The position numbers and the translations under genes were made by a program. Shown here one piece after another: positions 1-5,292 of a stretch of DNA of 39,785 nt. This DNA is from a virus, in IMG/VR virus record IMGVR_UViG_3300044640_001880, positions 1-39,785 of that record; one strand, given 5' to 3'. Below the pieces are notes generated by a model, which worked only from the letters and a program-made list of their open reading frames with translations, searched no databases and had not been told where the DNA came from. Position 1 is the first letter of the stretch; each line of letters begins with the position of its first letter.

Positions 1-75
1 GTCGTGTATAACCGGCAGCGCTGTCGTGATAACCGGCGCCGGGTGTTGTGAATCAATGACTTGTGTTGTGGTCAT
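1..75 (-). CDS. intI: 5' fragment of the integron integrase gene (duplicate of the right-end copy)
   Basis: The ATG complement is at 73-75 and the frame runs off the left edge. The 25 codons are identical to the start of the full intI gene at 38646-39707. It is present only because the window ends overlap. On a circular molecule this is the same gene, not a second integrase. Confidence 0.85.
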   Translation of the reverse strand, partial: MTTTQVIDSQHPAPVITTALPVIHD

Positions 76-126
76 GGTGGGATACACGACAGGTCGTTAC
101 TTGTAGGTGTTCGTGGAAATTGTGTT
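1..126. repeat. Terminal direct repeat, left copy (intI start + attI)
   Basis: Identical to 39633-39758. It holds the first codons of intI (start codon complement at 73-75) and attI up to the crossover GTT at 124-126. The copies diverge at base 127: the left copy continues CGGCAGC (cassette A) and the right copy continues AGGCGCG (cassette C). This is most simply the closure of a circular genome, with a branch exactly at the recombination point. Confidence 0.95.
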
Positions 127-130
127 CGGC
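76..130 (+). other. attI: attI recombination site, left copy (cassette A junction)
   Basis: This is the short non-coding segment between the intI start and the first cassette, where integron integrases insert cassettes. The crossover triplet GTT is at 124-126 (G124^TT). It is followed by cassette A. The exact outer limit of attI is inferred; the crossover base is fixed by comparison with the right-end copy. Confidence 0.8.
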
Positions 131-498
131 AGCTTCTCAAGGTGCACCTTGTACCCAGCGCGCCGCATGGCCTCATGGATAAAGCTTTGTCCGATGTTTG
201 TTCCCAGCCACTGCACCACCGTCGCGGCGACAGCCTTGTGCGAGTCATCAACGGCAATCGTCGGCCTCCGGCTTCTCCAGATCATCATGAGAGGGTCGTC
301 AGCGTGCGGCTCTGTTGTGAGCATGTCGAAGGTTCCGACCCCGCTGTTGATCCCCTTCCTTCCTCGGCACCATTCGGCCCACAAGGCTGCAAACTCAAGC
401 TCTAGGCCTGGGTCGTCGCACCGCAGCCGGTGAGAGTGAAGCCCTTCATGTGGCGCCAAAAGCCGAACAAGTCGTTCGACCGAATTCGCGTTGCTCAT
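97..498 (-). CDS. Cassette A ORF3: hypothetical protein, 133 aa
   Basis: Not recognised as a known family. It is the last of three overlapping minus-strand genes in cassette A. Its ATG (498) overlaps the stop of the preceding 61-aa gene as ATGA, implying translational coupling. The body is mixed alpha/beta-like with several Trp residues (LWAEWCRG, MMIWRSRR) and no membrane segment. The last residues (NTISTNTYK) and the TAA stop at 97-99 are encoded by attI, not by the cassette, so the C-terminal tail depends on which site lies upstream. It points toward attI and intI, opposite to normal cassette genes. Function unknown. Confidence 0.75.
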   Translation of the reverse strand: MSNANSVERLVRLLAPHEGLHSHRLRCDDPGLELEFAALWAEWCRGRKGINSGVGTFDMLTTEPHADDPLMMIWRSRRPTIAVDDSHKAVAATVVQWLGTNIGQSFIHEAMRRAGYKVHLEKLPNTISTNTYK

Positions 499-680
499 CG
501 TTCAACTCCGGTGTTGTGCAGCATGGCCGTGCGGTCCAGCCAGTCGCGCAGCCGCTGCACCCCGATGCGCTGGAGCTTGTCGCGCTGGCCCGGTGTCAGG
601 CGCACCGGCACCGGGATCATCTTTTCGCCGGGGGCCTTTGCAGGCCGCCCGGTCTTCTTTGGCTCGGCCTGCTCGCTCAA
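495..680 (-). CDS. Cassette A ORF2: small ribbon-helix-helix-like protein, 61 aa
   Basis: A basic N-terminus (KKTGRPAKAPGEK) is followed by a strand-helix-helix pattern (MIPVPVRLTPGQRDKL...RLRDWLDR), as in small phage and plasmid RHH DNA-binding proteins. The start appears to be TTG at 678-680, overlapping the TGA of the upstream 63-aa gene, which indicates coupled translation from a weak start. It sits mid-operon in cassette A. It resembles in style the 54-aa RHH protein of cassette B. A DNA-binding role is inferred, not shown. Confidence 0.7.
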   Translation of the reverse strand: MSEQAEPKKTGRPAKAPGEKMIPVPVRLTPGQRDKLQRIGVQRLRDWLDRTAMLHNTGVER

Positions 681-868
681 AACTTCACCCGGCCGTCAGC
701 GCCCAGCAGGCGGACGCATGCGCCGCTGTCCATCGACTTCTTAACCTGCTTTCCAGTCACAATGACGTGACCGTTGTTCAAGCACCATTCGCGCAGTTGT
801 TTGAGCGAAGCGCAGCGGACTACGCTGCTGATATGGCCGTTGTTTTCGGTGCGGTGTGCTGTGAACAT
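677..868 (-). CDS. Cassette A ORF1: hypothetical protein, 63 aa
   Basis: First gene of the cassette A operon. The ATG at 868 is preceded by CCGGAGAGAAAC, a good Shine-Dalgarno. The same leader style precedes the 235-aa early gene at 3975 and the 60-aa gene at 1637. The protein has a KQLREWCLNNGH helix and a GKQVKKSMDSG turn. It resembles small phage accessory proteins but I cannot name a family. Its stop overlaps the next start. Being phage-style, it suggests the cassette contents came from a phage early region. Confidence 0.7.
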   Translation of the reverse strand: MFTAHRTENNGHISSVVRCASLKQLREWCLNNGHVIVTGKQVKKSMDSGACVRLLGADGRVKF

Positions 869-904
869 GTTTCTCTCCGGTTGGTTGCTGCATCCGTTGA
901 TGCA

Positions 905-965
905 GTGGTGTTAATGTAATACCGAAACAAGATCAACGCAATCACTTTCTGTAATACCCAAACGC
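905..965 (-). promoter_or_regulatory. Putative cassette A promoter with direct repeats
   Basis: On the minus strand TTGCGT and TACATT are spaced 17 bp apart, just upstream of the 868 start. The region contains two TGTAATACC direct repeats (about 914-922 and 950-958) about 36 bp apart, possibly an operator. Lower GC than its surroundings. No activity evidence. Confidence 0.35.
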
Positions 966-985
966 GGCGCAAGGTCTTTTAGGCA

Positions 986-1042
986 GCACAACTCTGTGCT
1001 CCAGCGGGACGCTTTCAGCGCCCCTGAGCGTCGGTGTTAGCC
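986..1042 (+). other. attC: attC1 (3' recombination site of cassette A)
   Basis: 57-bp imperfect palindrome. The left core is GCACAAC (986-992), the inner boxes are GCTCCAGCGGG and its partner CTGAGCG, and the right core is GTTAGCC (1036-1042). The left inner box has an extra C relative to the right one. That is the extrahelical-base asymmetry of attC sites and orients it in the normal direction from attI. It shares AACTCTG and CGGTGTTAG with the three other sites. Confidence 0.85.
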
Positions 1043-1210
1043 CGCCTTCTGTTCGGCACGGGCTCTTTTCCTCGCCAGCTTGTCGGCGTACTCTGCCAGC
1101 GCAGGCACGTCGTCAGGGTGTACCCATCGCTTCCACTGCACGCGGCCTGCTGCAAGCTCGCGGGCTTTGCGCTCGGCTTGGCGCTGGGCTGCTGTCTTGG
1201 CGGCATTCAT
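1037..1210 (-). CDS. Cassette B ORF4: hypothetical basic protein, 57 aa
   Basis: Starts at MNAAKTAAQRQ, whose ATG overlaps the TGA of the 46-aa gene upstream (ATGA). The protein is highly charged and helical, with a central WKRWVHPDDVPALAEYADK segment. This kind of short protein is common in early regions of betaproteobacterial phages. Its TAA stop (1037-1039) is the TTA of the attC1 right core, so the gene fills the cassette right up to the crossover. Longer upstream starts are rejected because they run antisense-like through the 46-aa gene. Function unknown. Confidence 0.7.
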   Translation of the reverse strand: MNAAKTAAQRQAERKARELAAGRVQWKRWVHPDDVPALAEYADKLARKRARAEQKAG

Positions 1211-1347
1211 GCAGGCACAACCCGCGTTTCGTACTGCGCCAGTTCTTTGGCGGCAGCGTTGGCCGCGCGTTTTTGGGTGCTGTAGTTGCCAAGGTGGCTT
1301 TCGCACCATTGGCCTGTCAGAACCGACTTGTATTGCACCTTGAACAT
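1207..1347 (-). CDS. Cassette B ORF3: hypothetical protein, 46 aa
   Basis: Short gene with a good ribosome binding site (CAGGAG, 7 bases before ATG at 1347), starting MFKVQYKSVL. It has a GQWCESHLGNYSTQKRAA segment, then an Ala-rich helix. It overlaps the next gene by ATGA. The pattern resembles small dsRBD-like or phage nucleic-acid proteins, but the match is too weak to name. Support comes from the RBS plus coupling, not homology. Confidence 0.6.
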   Translation of the reverse strand: MFKVQYKSVLTGQWCESHLGNYSTQKRAANAAAKELAQYETRVVPA

Positions 1348-1371
1348 GCTGCACTCCTGTGTAGTTGCCGG

Positions 1372-1458
1372 TTACGTGGTCCGGCGTGCTTGGGCCAGCC
1401 GAAGCCGTTCAACCCATTCGATAACGCGCACCGATCGAACTTTGTGAAAAGGGCTCAC
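1372..1458 (-). CDS. Cassette B ORF2: possible 28-aa coupled peptide
   Basis: A GTG start at 1456-1458 overlaps the TGA stop of the 60-aa gene upstream (GTGA). The 28-residue basic helical peptide contains VRVIEWVERLRLAQARR and ends TAA at 1372-1374. It fills what would otherwise be a gap in a continuous minus-strand operon. Very short, so moderate to low confidence. Confidence 0.4.
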   Translation of the reverse strand: MSPFHKVRSVRVIEWVERLRLAQARRTT

Positions 1459-1637
1459 GCCCCGGAAAGAACCTTGTTGAGGTGGTCCCGCGCCTGCTGG
1501 CGCAGCATGTCGCCAATGTCGCGGGAGGGCTTGGGGCCGTTGCCGGCCGCGATGGCGGCCAGTTCGGCGGCCTCGCGCGCACGGGCGCGGGCCAGGTCTT
1601 GTTGAAAGGTGTAGTCGTTGAAAGTGGCTTGGTTCAT
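1455..1637 (-). CDS. Cassette B ORF1: hypothetical protein, 60 aa
   Basis: The ATG at 1637 follows AACCGGAGCGCAAC, the same leader style as genes at 868 and 3975. The protein is mostly one Ala/Arg-rich helix (LARARAREAAELAAIAAG) followed by a second helix with RDIGDMLRQQARDHL. It is probably a small helical phage-type protein; no family assigned. It is the first gene of the minus-strand cassette B operon and is divergent from the plus-strand RHH gene at 1728. The shared intergenic region has paired TTGAATCAC repeats. Confidence 0.65.
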   Translation of the reverse strand: MNQATFNDYTFQQDLARARAREAAELAAIAAGNGPKPSRDIGDMLRQQARDHLNKVLSGA

Positions 1638-1670
1638 GTTGCGCTCCGGTTGGTGTGTCGACGGGTGTTA

Positions 1671-1727
1671 TTGAATCACAAAAACTAGAAGCGTGCAAGT
1701 ATTTTTTGAATCACGTATACTTTTCGC
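1671..1727. promoter_or_regulatory. Divergent control region of cassette B with TTGAATCAC repeats
   Basis: AT-rich spacer between the 60-aa (minus) and RHH (plus) genes. The plus-strand -10 TATACT (1716-1721) puts the transcript start near 1728, the A of the ATG, predicting a leaderless mRNA. TTGAATCAC occurs at 1671-1679 and 1706-1714, 35 bp apart, suitable for autorepression by the RHH protein. A minus-strand TTGCAC-17-TTCAAT pair would serve the other operon. Confidence 0.45.
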
Positions 1728-1892
1728 ATGGAACAGACAAAACACAAGGGCGGGCGACCGCCGAAACCAGACGCCGAAAGGCTGGTGCAGCGCTCTATCC
1801 GCCTGCCGCCTGACCTGTGGGCCAAGATCGACGCGAACGGACTGGAGTGGCTTCGTAGGGTCATCCGTCGCGCTCGTCCACCGGCTGGCTAA
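1728..1892 (+). CDS. Cassette B RHH-type regulator, 54 aa (forward-oriented)
   Basis: A Lys/Gly/Arg/Pro-rich N-terminal arm (KHKGGRPPKPDAE) is followed by strand-helix-helix (LVQRSIRLPPDLWAKIDANG, then LEWLRRVIRRAR), typical of Arc/CopG-like repressors. It is the only cassette gene oriented normally, away from attI, with its TAA stop (1890-1892) inside the left core of attC2. No Shine-Dalgarno is visible, and the -10 box is 6 bp before the ATG, so it is probably leaderless. It likely controls the divergent operon through the TTGAATCAC repeats; that is inference. Confidence 0.7.
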   Translation: MEQTKHKGGRPPKPDAERLVQRSIRLPPDLWAKIDANGLEWLRRVIRRARPPAG

Positions 1893-1937
1893 CTCTGCGG
1901 TCCAGCGGACTCGCGCCGCTGACCTACGGTGTTAGGC
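1887..1937 (+). other. attC: attC2 (3' site of cassette B)
   Basis: 51-bp imperfect palindrome: left core GGCTAAC (1887-1893), inner boxes GTCCAGCGG and CCGCTGACC, right core GTTAGGC (1931-1937). The extra C in the left inner box gives forward orientation. The right-end copy of attI in this window is joined to base 1932 exactly after G1931, so this site has been used, or bypassed, in the alternative junction. Confidence 0.9.
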
Positions 1938-2288
1938 GCGAAATTCCTGCAGCGCTTTCAAGAACCCCGCGGCAAAAGCGCCTCGCTCTCGGTTGCGCAA
2001 CTCGCCTCGTTGGCCAGGCAGAAACTCGGCGCGCAACAGCAGTGCGTTTTCCTCGTCCGCCGTGAACAGCATCAGCGTTTCGTGCTCGCGCCGCCGGATG
2101 CGCTCGCCAAAGATTTCAACCATCTTCGGTGGGCTGTATGTAGGCGGCCTGTCGTTCGGAACAAGGCTCGGCGGCTCCATCACGGCGAGTCGAATGGTTT
2201 GGCCTTGTGCAAGGCGCTCCCACAGCCACATCGGAATATCCACTACGGTGATTGGCTCCAATTGGTGGGTGTAAAGAACTGCGTTCAT
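1932..2288 (-). CDS. Cassette C: hypothetical protein, 118 aa
   Basis: ATG at 2288 with an AGGAG ribosome site. The N-terminal region (VDIPMWLWERLAQGQ) and the YSPPKMVEIFGERIRRREHETLML region suggest a compact, mostly alpha/beta soluble protein. No family recognised. It faces attI. Its TAA stop (1932-1934) is the TTA of the attC2 right core, so it needs no external stop. The same 3' end appears again at 39757-39785 fused directly to attI, showing this cassette can be the first in the array. Confidence 0.75.
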   Translation of the reverse strand: MNAVLYTHQLEPITVVDIPMWLWERLAQGQTIRLAVMEPPSLVPNDRPPTYSPPKMVEIFGERIRRREHETLMLFTADEENALLLRAEFLPGQRGELRNRERGAFAAGFLKALQEFRA

Positions 2289-2315
2289 CCGGTGCTCCTG
2301 TTGTCAAAAGTGCAA

Positions 2316-2374
2316 GCCTAACTCTGCGGCCCAATCGGACCGCCTACGGCGCCCGCTGGCCTTCGGTGTTAGGT
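2316..2374 (+). other. attC: attC3 (3' site of cassette C, 59 bp)
   Basis: Left core GCCTAAC (2316-2322) and right core GTTAGGT (2368-2374), both perfect matches to RYYYAAC/GTTRRRY. The inner boxes GGCCCAATCGG and GCTGGCC differ by an extra C on the left. This is the textbook 59-base element. A CCGCCTACGGCG hairpin lies between the inner boxes. Confidence 0.92.
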
Positions 2375-2871
2375 TGCTCATTGGCAAAGTCCAGCATCGC
2401 GGTGATGAACTCTTGCCATTGATCGGTCGAGAGCTTCAGCGGCTTCGTTAACTGGTTGCCATCAAGCCACAGGGCGGTGGTGTTCAGTTCGGTTTCGTTC
2501 GGCGTGCTGGTGTCCCACCAGGCGCCGCGCACCGATGTACCCCAGTTCAGTCGGAGCGAGAAAAACGGCATGTTCACCATAAGAAGGAACCAGCGGTAGT
2601 TCGCCGGGTCCGCGATGTACTCAAAGGTCTTGCGGTCGCTGATCGCGCGGCAGACTTCAAGCGCTTTGATGCCGAACTCCTCGGACTTCTCGTCGTCGTA
2701 GGTGGTGAAGTCGAAGATGTAGTCGCCCAAGTACGCCGCTCGGTTTTCTGGCGTGCCGTCCGGGTTCAAATCGCGCCAGGCTGCAAAGCCTTCTTCCAAC
2801 ATGCGGCGGTAAATGTTCCAAGAACCTAACTCTGCGCTCATGGCGGACACGCCCTCGGTTTCAGTGGTCAT
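2344..2871 (-). CDS. Cassette D: hypothetical acidic protein, 175 aa
   Basis: The ATG at 2871 has AGGAG 9 bases upstream, and both start and RBS lie inside attC4. A second in-frame ATG at 2841 (MSAELGSW) is also inside attC4. The soluble acidic protein is rich in aromatic residues (GDYIFDFTTYDDEKSEEFG, NYRWFLLMVNMPFFSLRLNW) with no membrane helix. Such orphan proteins are typical of integron cassettes; no family recognised. The last residues (PNTEGQRAP) are encoded within attC3, past the crossover. The start overlaps the stop of the 81-aa gene (ATGA). Confidence 0.75.
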   Translation of the reverse strand: MTTETEGVSAMSAELGSWNIYRRMLEEGFAAWRDLNPDGTPENRAAYLGDYIFDFTTYDDEKSEEFGIKALEVCRAISDRKTFEYIADPANYRWFLLMVNMPFFSLRLNWGTSVRGAWWDTSTPNETELNTTALWLDGNQLTKPLKLSTDQWQEFITAMLDFANEQPNTEGQRAP

Positions 2872-2913
2872 CGGTTCTCTCCTGCGGCGTGCCGCATAGC
2901 TTCGGTGTTAGCC
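2824..2913 (+). other. attC: attC4 (last recognisable attC of the array, 90 bp)
   Basis: Left core ACCTAAC (2824-2830), then TCTGCGCTCATGGCGG; right half GCCGCATAGC, CGGTGTTAGCC with core GTTAGCC (2907-2913). The extra C in the left inner box keeps the same orientation. It is longer than the other sites because its terminal loop holds the start and ribosome site of the cassette D gene and the end of the next gene. No further attC was found to the right. Confidence 0.75.
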
Positions 2914-3113
2914 GGTCGCGCTTTCTGAAGCGCTAGGAAGTCTCGGCGGGGTATGCGCCAAGCATTCACGATCACAAGGTTTCTTCCCCTGGCTCGCTGA
3001 TCGGCAGCAAATTTGCCAAGCCGCCCAGCAATAAAGGTGTTGGCTTGCACACCATCAAGAATGATGTGCAGAAGGTAATAGGGCGCCAGGGCGTCAAGGA
3101 TTCGCATAAACAT
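2868..3113 (-). CDS. Hypothetical protein, 81 aa, reading into attC4
   Basis: Begins MFMRILDALAPYYLLHIILDG and contains a GRNLVIVNAWRIPRRDFLALQ strand-helix segment; no family recognised. It starts 3 bases after the stop of the 44-aa gene, with only a weak GCGGG ribosome site. The final 14 or so residues (NTEAMRHAAGENR) come from attC4. If all cassettes were removed, the frame would instead continue into attI and end NTISTNTYK, the same tail as the cassette A protein. It is either the last cassette remnant or the first phage gene beyond the array. Confidence 0.65.
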   Translation of the reverse strand: MFMRILDALAPYYLLHIILDGVQANTFIAGRLGKFAADQRARGRNLVIVNAWRIPRRDFLALQKARPANTEAMRHAAGENR

Positions 3114-3116
3114 TTG

Positions 3117-3251
3117 TTAGCCCGCAATCAGCTTGCGAAGCATCAGCAACACAGCCTCCTGCATCAATCTCTCAACGCTTCCCTCTGGAGTAGCAATAGC
3201 GGCCAGTTTTTCATGCGCGGTCGTCAGTTCTTCAATCGTTGGGGTGGTCAT
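3117..3251 (-). CDS. Hypothetical small early protein, 44 aa
   Basis: Starts MTTPTIEELTTAHEKLAA with AAGGAAAACC before the ATG. A longer frame starts at 3302 but lacks a ribosome site and overlaps the upstream gene, so the shorter start is preferred. The protein is one or two helices (EGSVERLMQEAVLLMLRKL). It lies in the leftward early operon between the 235-aa and 81-aa genes. Function unknown. Confidence 0.6.
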   Translation of the reverse strand: MTTPTIEELTTAHEKLAAIATPEGSVERLMQEAVLLMLRKLIAG

Positions 3252-3267
3252 GGTTTTCCTTCGGTAG

Positions 3268-3975
3268 TTACTCTTTGATTCCGTGGTGGCGCTCGACGCC
3301 ACGGATCAATGCCATGACGCGGTTTTGCGTGAATCCAAGTTCAAAGCAAAGCTGGTGAGCCTGCTGCTCCGTCATCGGCTTGCTGGCCTGTGGGCGGGTG
3401 AATAGCTGCGTTCCGGCAGCAGGGTATGGGTTTATCCAATCAACCTCACACCAACTCATGCCACTGGCATATCTGCCAGCATGCACAGTGCCAATCGGAT
3501 CGTCTTGCGCTGGCTCTTGCTGCGTTGCCGGGCGGTTTCGCTCGGTTTCCAGTGCCTTAAACCATCCAAATGCGTATGCGGTTCTCTCTGCTTCTGTCTT
3601 GCACTCTGGCGGTGCTGGGATGGTGGGCTTCTCTACCTGCTGCAAAAGCTCATCACGCAATCCCGGATGCTTTGCGATCATTTCAGCAAACAGCGGCTTG
3701 CGAGCTACCTGCTGGGCTGGCTGGGGTGCTGCGAGCGCTGCGGCAATCTCAGAGTAGACAAGGTGCGGTGTGTGGCGCCCGACGTATTCAAGCGCAGCAT
3801 TCAGTGCAAGGCTTCGTTCCGGCACAGCAGGCACAGGCGCGAGGGCCTGGATAGCTGCTCTTGCGTAGTCCTTCACAAATGCTTCGAGCGAAGCGACTTG
3901 TGTTCCTGGCTCGCTTGGGTAGATGATCTTTTGCCATTCCTCAAAGGTTGGCAGCGGCGGCAAGGGTTCATTCAT
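3268..3975 (-). CDS. Hypothetical early phage protein, 235 aa
   Basis: ATG at 3975 preceded by CCGGAGAGAAAGC. The architecture looks modular: an N-terminal Pro-rich part (LPPLPTFEEWQK), a helix (ASLEAFVKDYARAAIQAL), a Gln/Pro/Ala linker, a middle segment, and a C-terminal helical pair (MTEQQAHQLCFELGFTQNRV, then LIRGVERHHGI). The ending is common in proteins from Burkholderiales phage early regions, but no biochemical role is known to me. It is the last clearly phage-core gene before the cassette region. Confidence 0.75.
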   Translation of the reverse strand: MNEPLPPLPTFEEWQKIIYPSEPGTQVASLEAFVKDYARAAIQALAPVPAVPERSLALNAALEYVGRHTPHLVYSEIAAALAAPQPAQQVARKPLFAEMIAKHPGLRDELLQQVEKPTIPAPPECKTEAERTAYAFGWFKALETERNRPATQQEPAQDDPIGTVHAGRYASGMSWCEVDWINPYPAAGTQLFTRPQASKPMTEQQAHQLCFELGFTQNRVMALIRGVERHHGIKE

Positions 3976-4027
3976 GCTTTCTCTCCGGTTGCTTTGGTCG
4001 TGGACTCGACAAATACGGCGCTCGCCT

Positions 4028-4585
4028 TCAAAGGCTCACGACTTCCACGTCGTGCGGCCGCTTTTTCCCGCTGCTGATCTCGTGGACTCGGCGCTCGGTT
4101 TGGCGGTGGGCGCGGATGGTGGTCCGGGCGGGCAGGGCGGCCAGCAGATCGGCGTAGTCGTCCAAGACGGCGCGCATGGTTTTGATCCCGGGCCCGTCCA
4201 GGCGGATCGAGCCGTGGCGGCTTTTGCGGCCTGCCGCTGTGGCGAGCGCGGTGATCGCGTCTTGCAGCATGCCGCTGGCGTCGGTGACGCGCACGGGTTC
4301 GCCATCGCATCCCAGCCACCATCCATCGCACAGCGCGCCGTTTTCGTCGGGCAGGGTGCCGCCTGCGGTGGTGAGGGTTTCGAGCATGTTGACGGCGTCG
4401 CAGCACAGCCGCCAATCGTCCGGCGTCGGCTGCTCTCCGCTTTCAATCGTCTGCAGGGCGTCGCGCATGCGGCCCAGTTGCCAGGCGCGGTTTTCGGCGC
4501 TGAGCGGTTCGGTGGTGCTGGCCATGAGTTCGTCGATGAAGCTGTACATGTAGGCGTGCGCGGGCTTGCGTTTGCGGCGGTTCAT
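4028..4585 (-). CDS. Hypothetical early phage protein, 185 aa
   Basis: Start chosen at MNRRKRKPAHAY (4585), whose ATG overlaps the TGA of the upstream 236-aa gene. The protein is mostly helical with a conserved-looking DDWRLCCDAVNMLETL segment and a GPGIKTMRAVLDDYADLL helix near the end. It has no membrane segment. I associate this style with unnamed early proteins of Mu-like and lambda-like phages of Burkholderiales; function unknown. Part of the coupled leftward operon. Confidence 0.75.
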   Translation of the reverse strand: MNRRKRKPAHAYMYSFIDELMASTTEPLSAENRAWQLGRMRDALQTIESGEQPTPDDWRLCCDAVNMLETLTTAGGTLPDENGALCDGWWLGCDGEPVRVTDASGMLQDAITALATAAGRKSRHGSIRLDGPGIKTMRAVLDDYADLLAALPARTTIRAHRQTERRVHEISSGKKRPHDVEVVSL

Positions 4586-5292
4586 GTCAGCAACTCCACC
4601 CTGGCCGGCGTGTTTTGCCACGCGAGGTGTTTGCGCCAGTATTCGACCGACCCTAGCGGTTGGTTGCTGTTGCGCACGGGCGCGGCGCGCTGGGGCTTTT
4701 CGGCTTTGATGCGCAGCCAGGTGTCGCGGTGCACGTAACGCGCGATGTGGTTGTCGCTGACGTTGTAGATCGTGGCGTAGGTCTGCGCGGTGCCGATGGT
4801 GTGGCGGGTCACTTTGAGCGGGATCTTGGTCGCGGCGGCGATCTGTCGGCTGGTGAGTCCTTCGCTGTCGTCGTGGCGCTTGAGCAGGTCCTCGATGCGT
4901 TTTCTGTGTGGGCTTTTTCCGGTGTCGCGCGGCGAGGCTGCGGCCGGGTTGATCGCGGTGCGTCTGGGTTTGTCGGCGCTATGGCGGCGCAGTCCGTCGG
5001 CTTTGGCGGCGGTGGCGCTGGCCTGCCGCTGCAGCGCGGCGCGGCCGGCGTCGGTGATGACGTAGCGCACGCGGCCGTCAGCTTGGGGCAGCAGGCGGCG
5101 CACCTGTCCGGCGTTGACGGCGTCGCGCAAGCGATTGCGCATGGCCCGGCCCTGGATGTCGCCGCCGTGCACGGCGCACAGGTCGGGCGCGGTGGTCCAG
5201 CGGGTGGCCTTGCCGTCGGCGTCGACCTCGCTGGCTGCGGCCAGGTGCTTCAGCAGCGTGACGCGGGTGGGGGTGATGATGGAGACAGTCAT
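4582..5292 (-). CDS. Putative DNA-binding protein with two winged-helix-like regions, 236 aa
   Basis: Start chosen at MTVSIITPTRVTLL (5292; ATGA overlap with the DUF4406 gene). The N-terminal half (about residues 15-90) reads as a winged helix (AMRNRLRDAVNAGQVRRLLP, then VRYVITDAGRAALQ). A basic linker (DKPRRTAINP, GKSPHRKRIED) leads to a second helix-turn-helix-like unit (GLTSRQIAAATKIPLKVTRH). The C-terminus has GSVEYWRKHLAWQ. It probably binds DNA in early regulation or replication; the exact role is not deducible. Confidence 0.7.
   Translation of the reverse strand: MTVSIITPTRVTLLKHLAAASEVDADGKATRWTTAPDLCAVHGGDIQGRAMRNRLRDAVNAGQVRRLLPQADGRVRYVITDAGRAALQRQASATAAKADGLRRHSADKPRRTAINPAAASPRDTGKSPHRKRIEDLLKRHDDSEGLTSRQIAAATKIPLKVTRHTIGTAQTYATIYNVSDNHIARYVHRDTWLRIKAEKPQRAAPVRNSNQPLGSVEYWRKHLAWQNTPARVELLT

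Noticed and set aside
1-126. Terminal repeat as an IS or transposon end
   Set aside because: It is a direct repeat consisting of intI start plus attI with no transposase and no inverted ends; circular overlap explains it.
3113-3125. GTTAGCC at 3115 as a fifth attC right core
   Set aside because: No left core (RYYYAAC) or inner palindrome in the preceding 150 bases. The TTAG is explained as the stop codon of the 44-aa gene.
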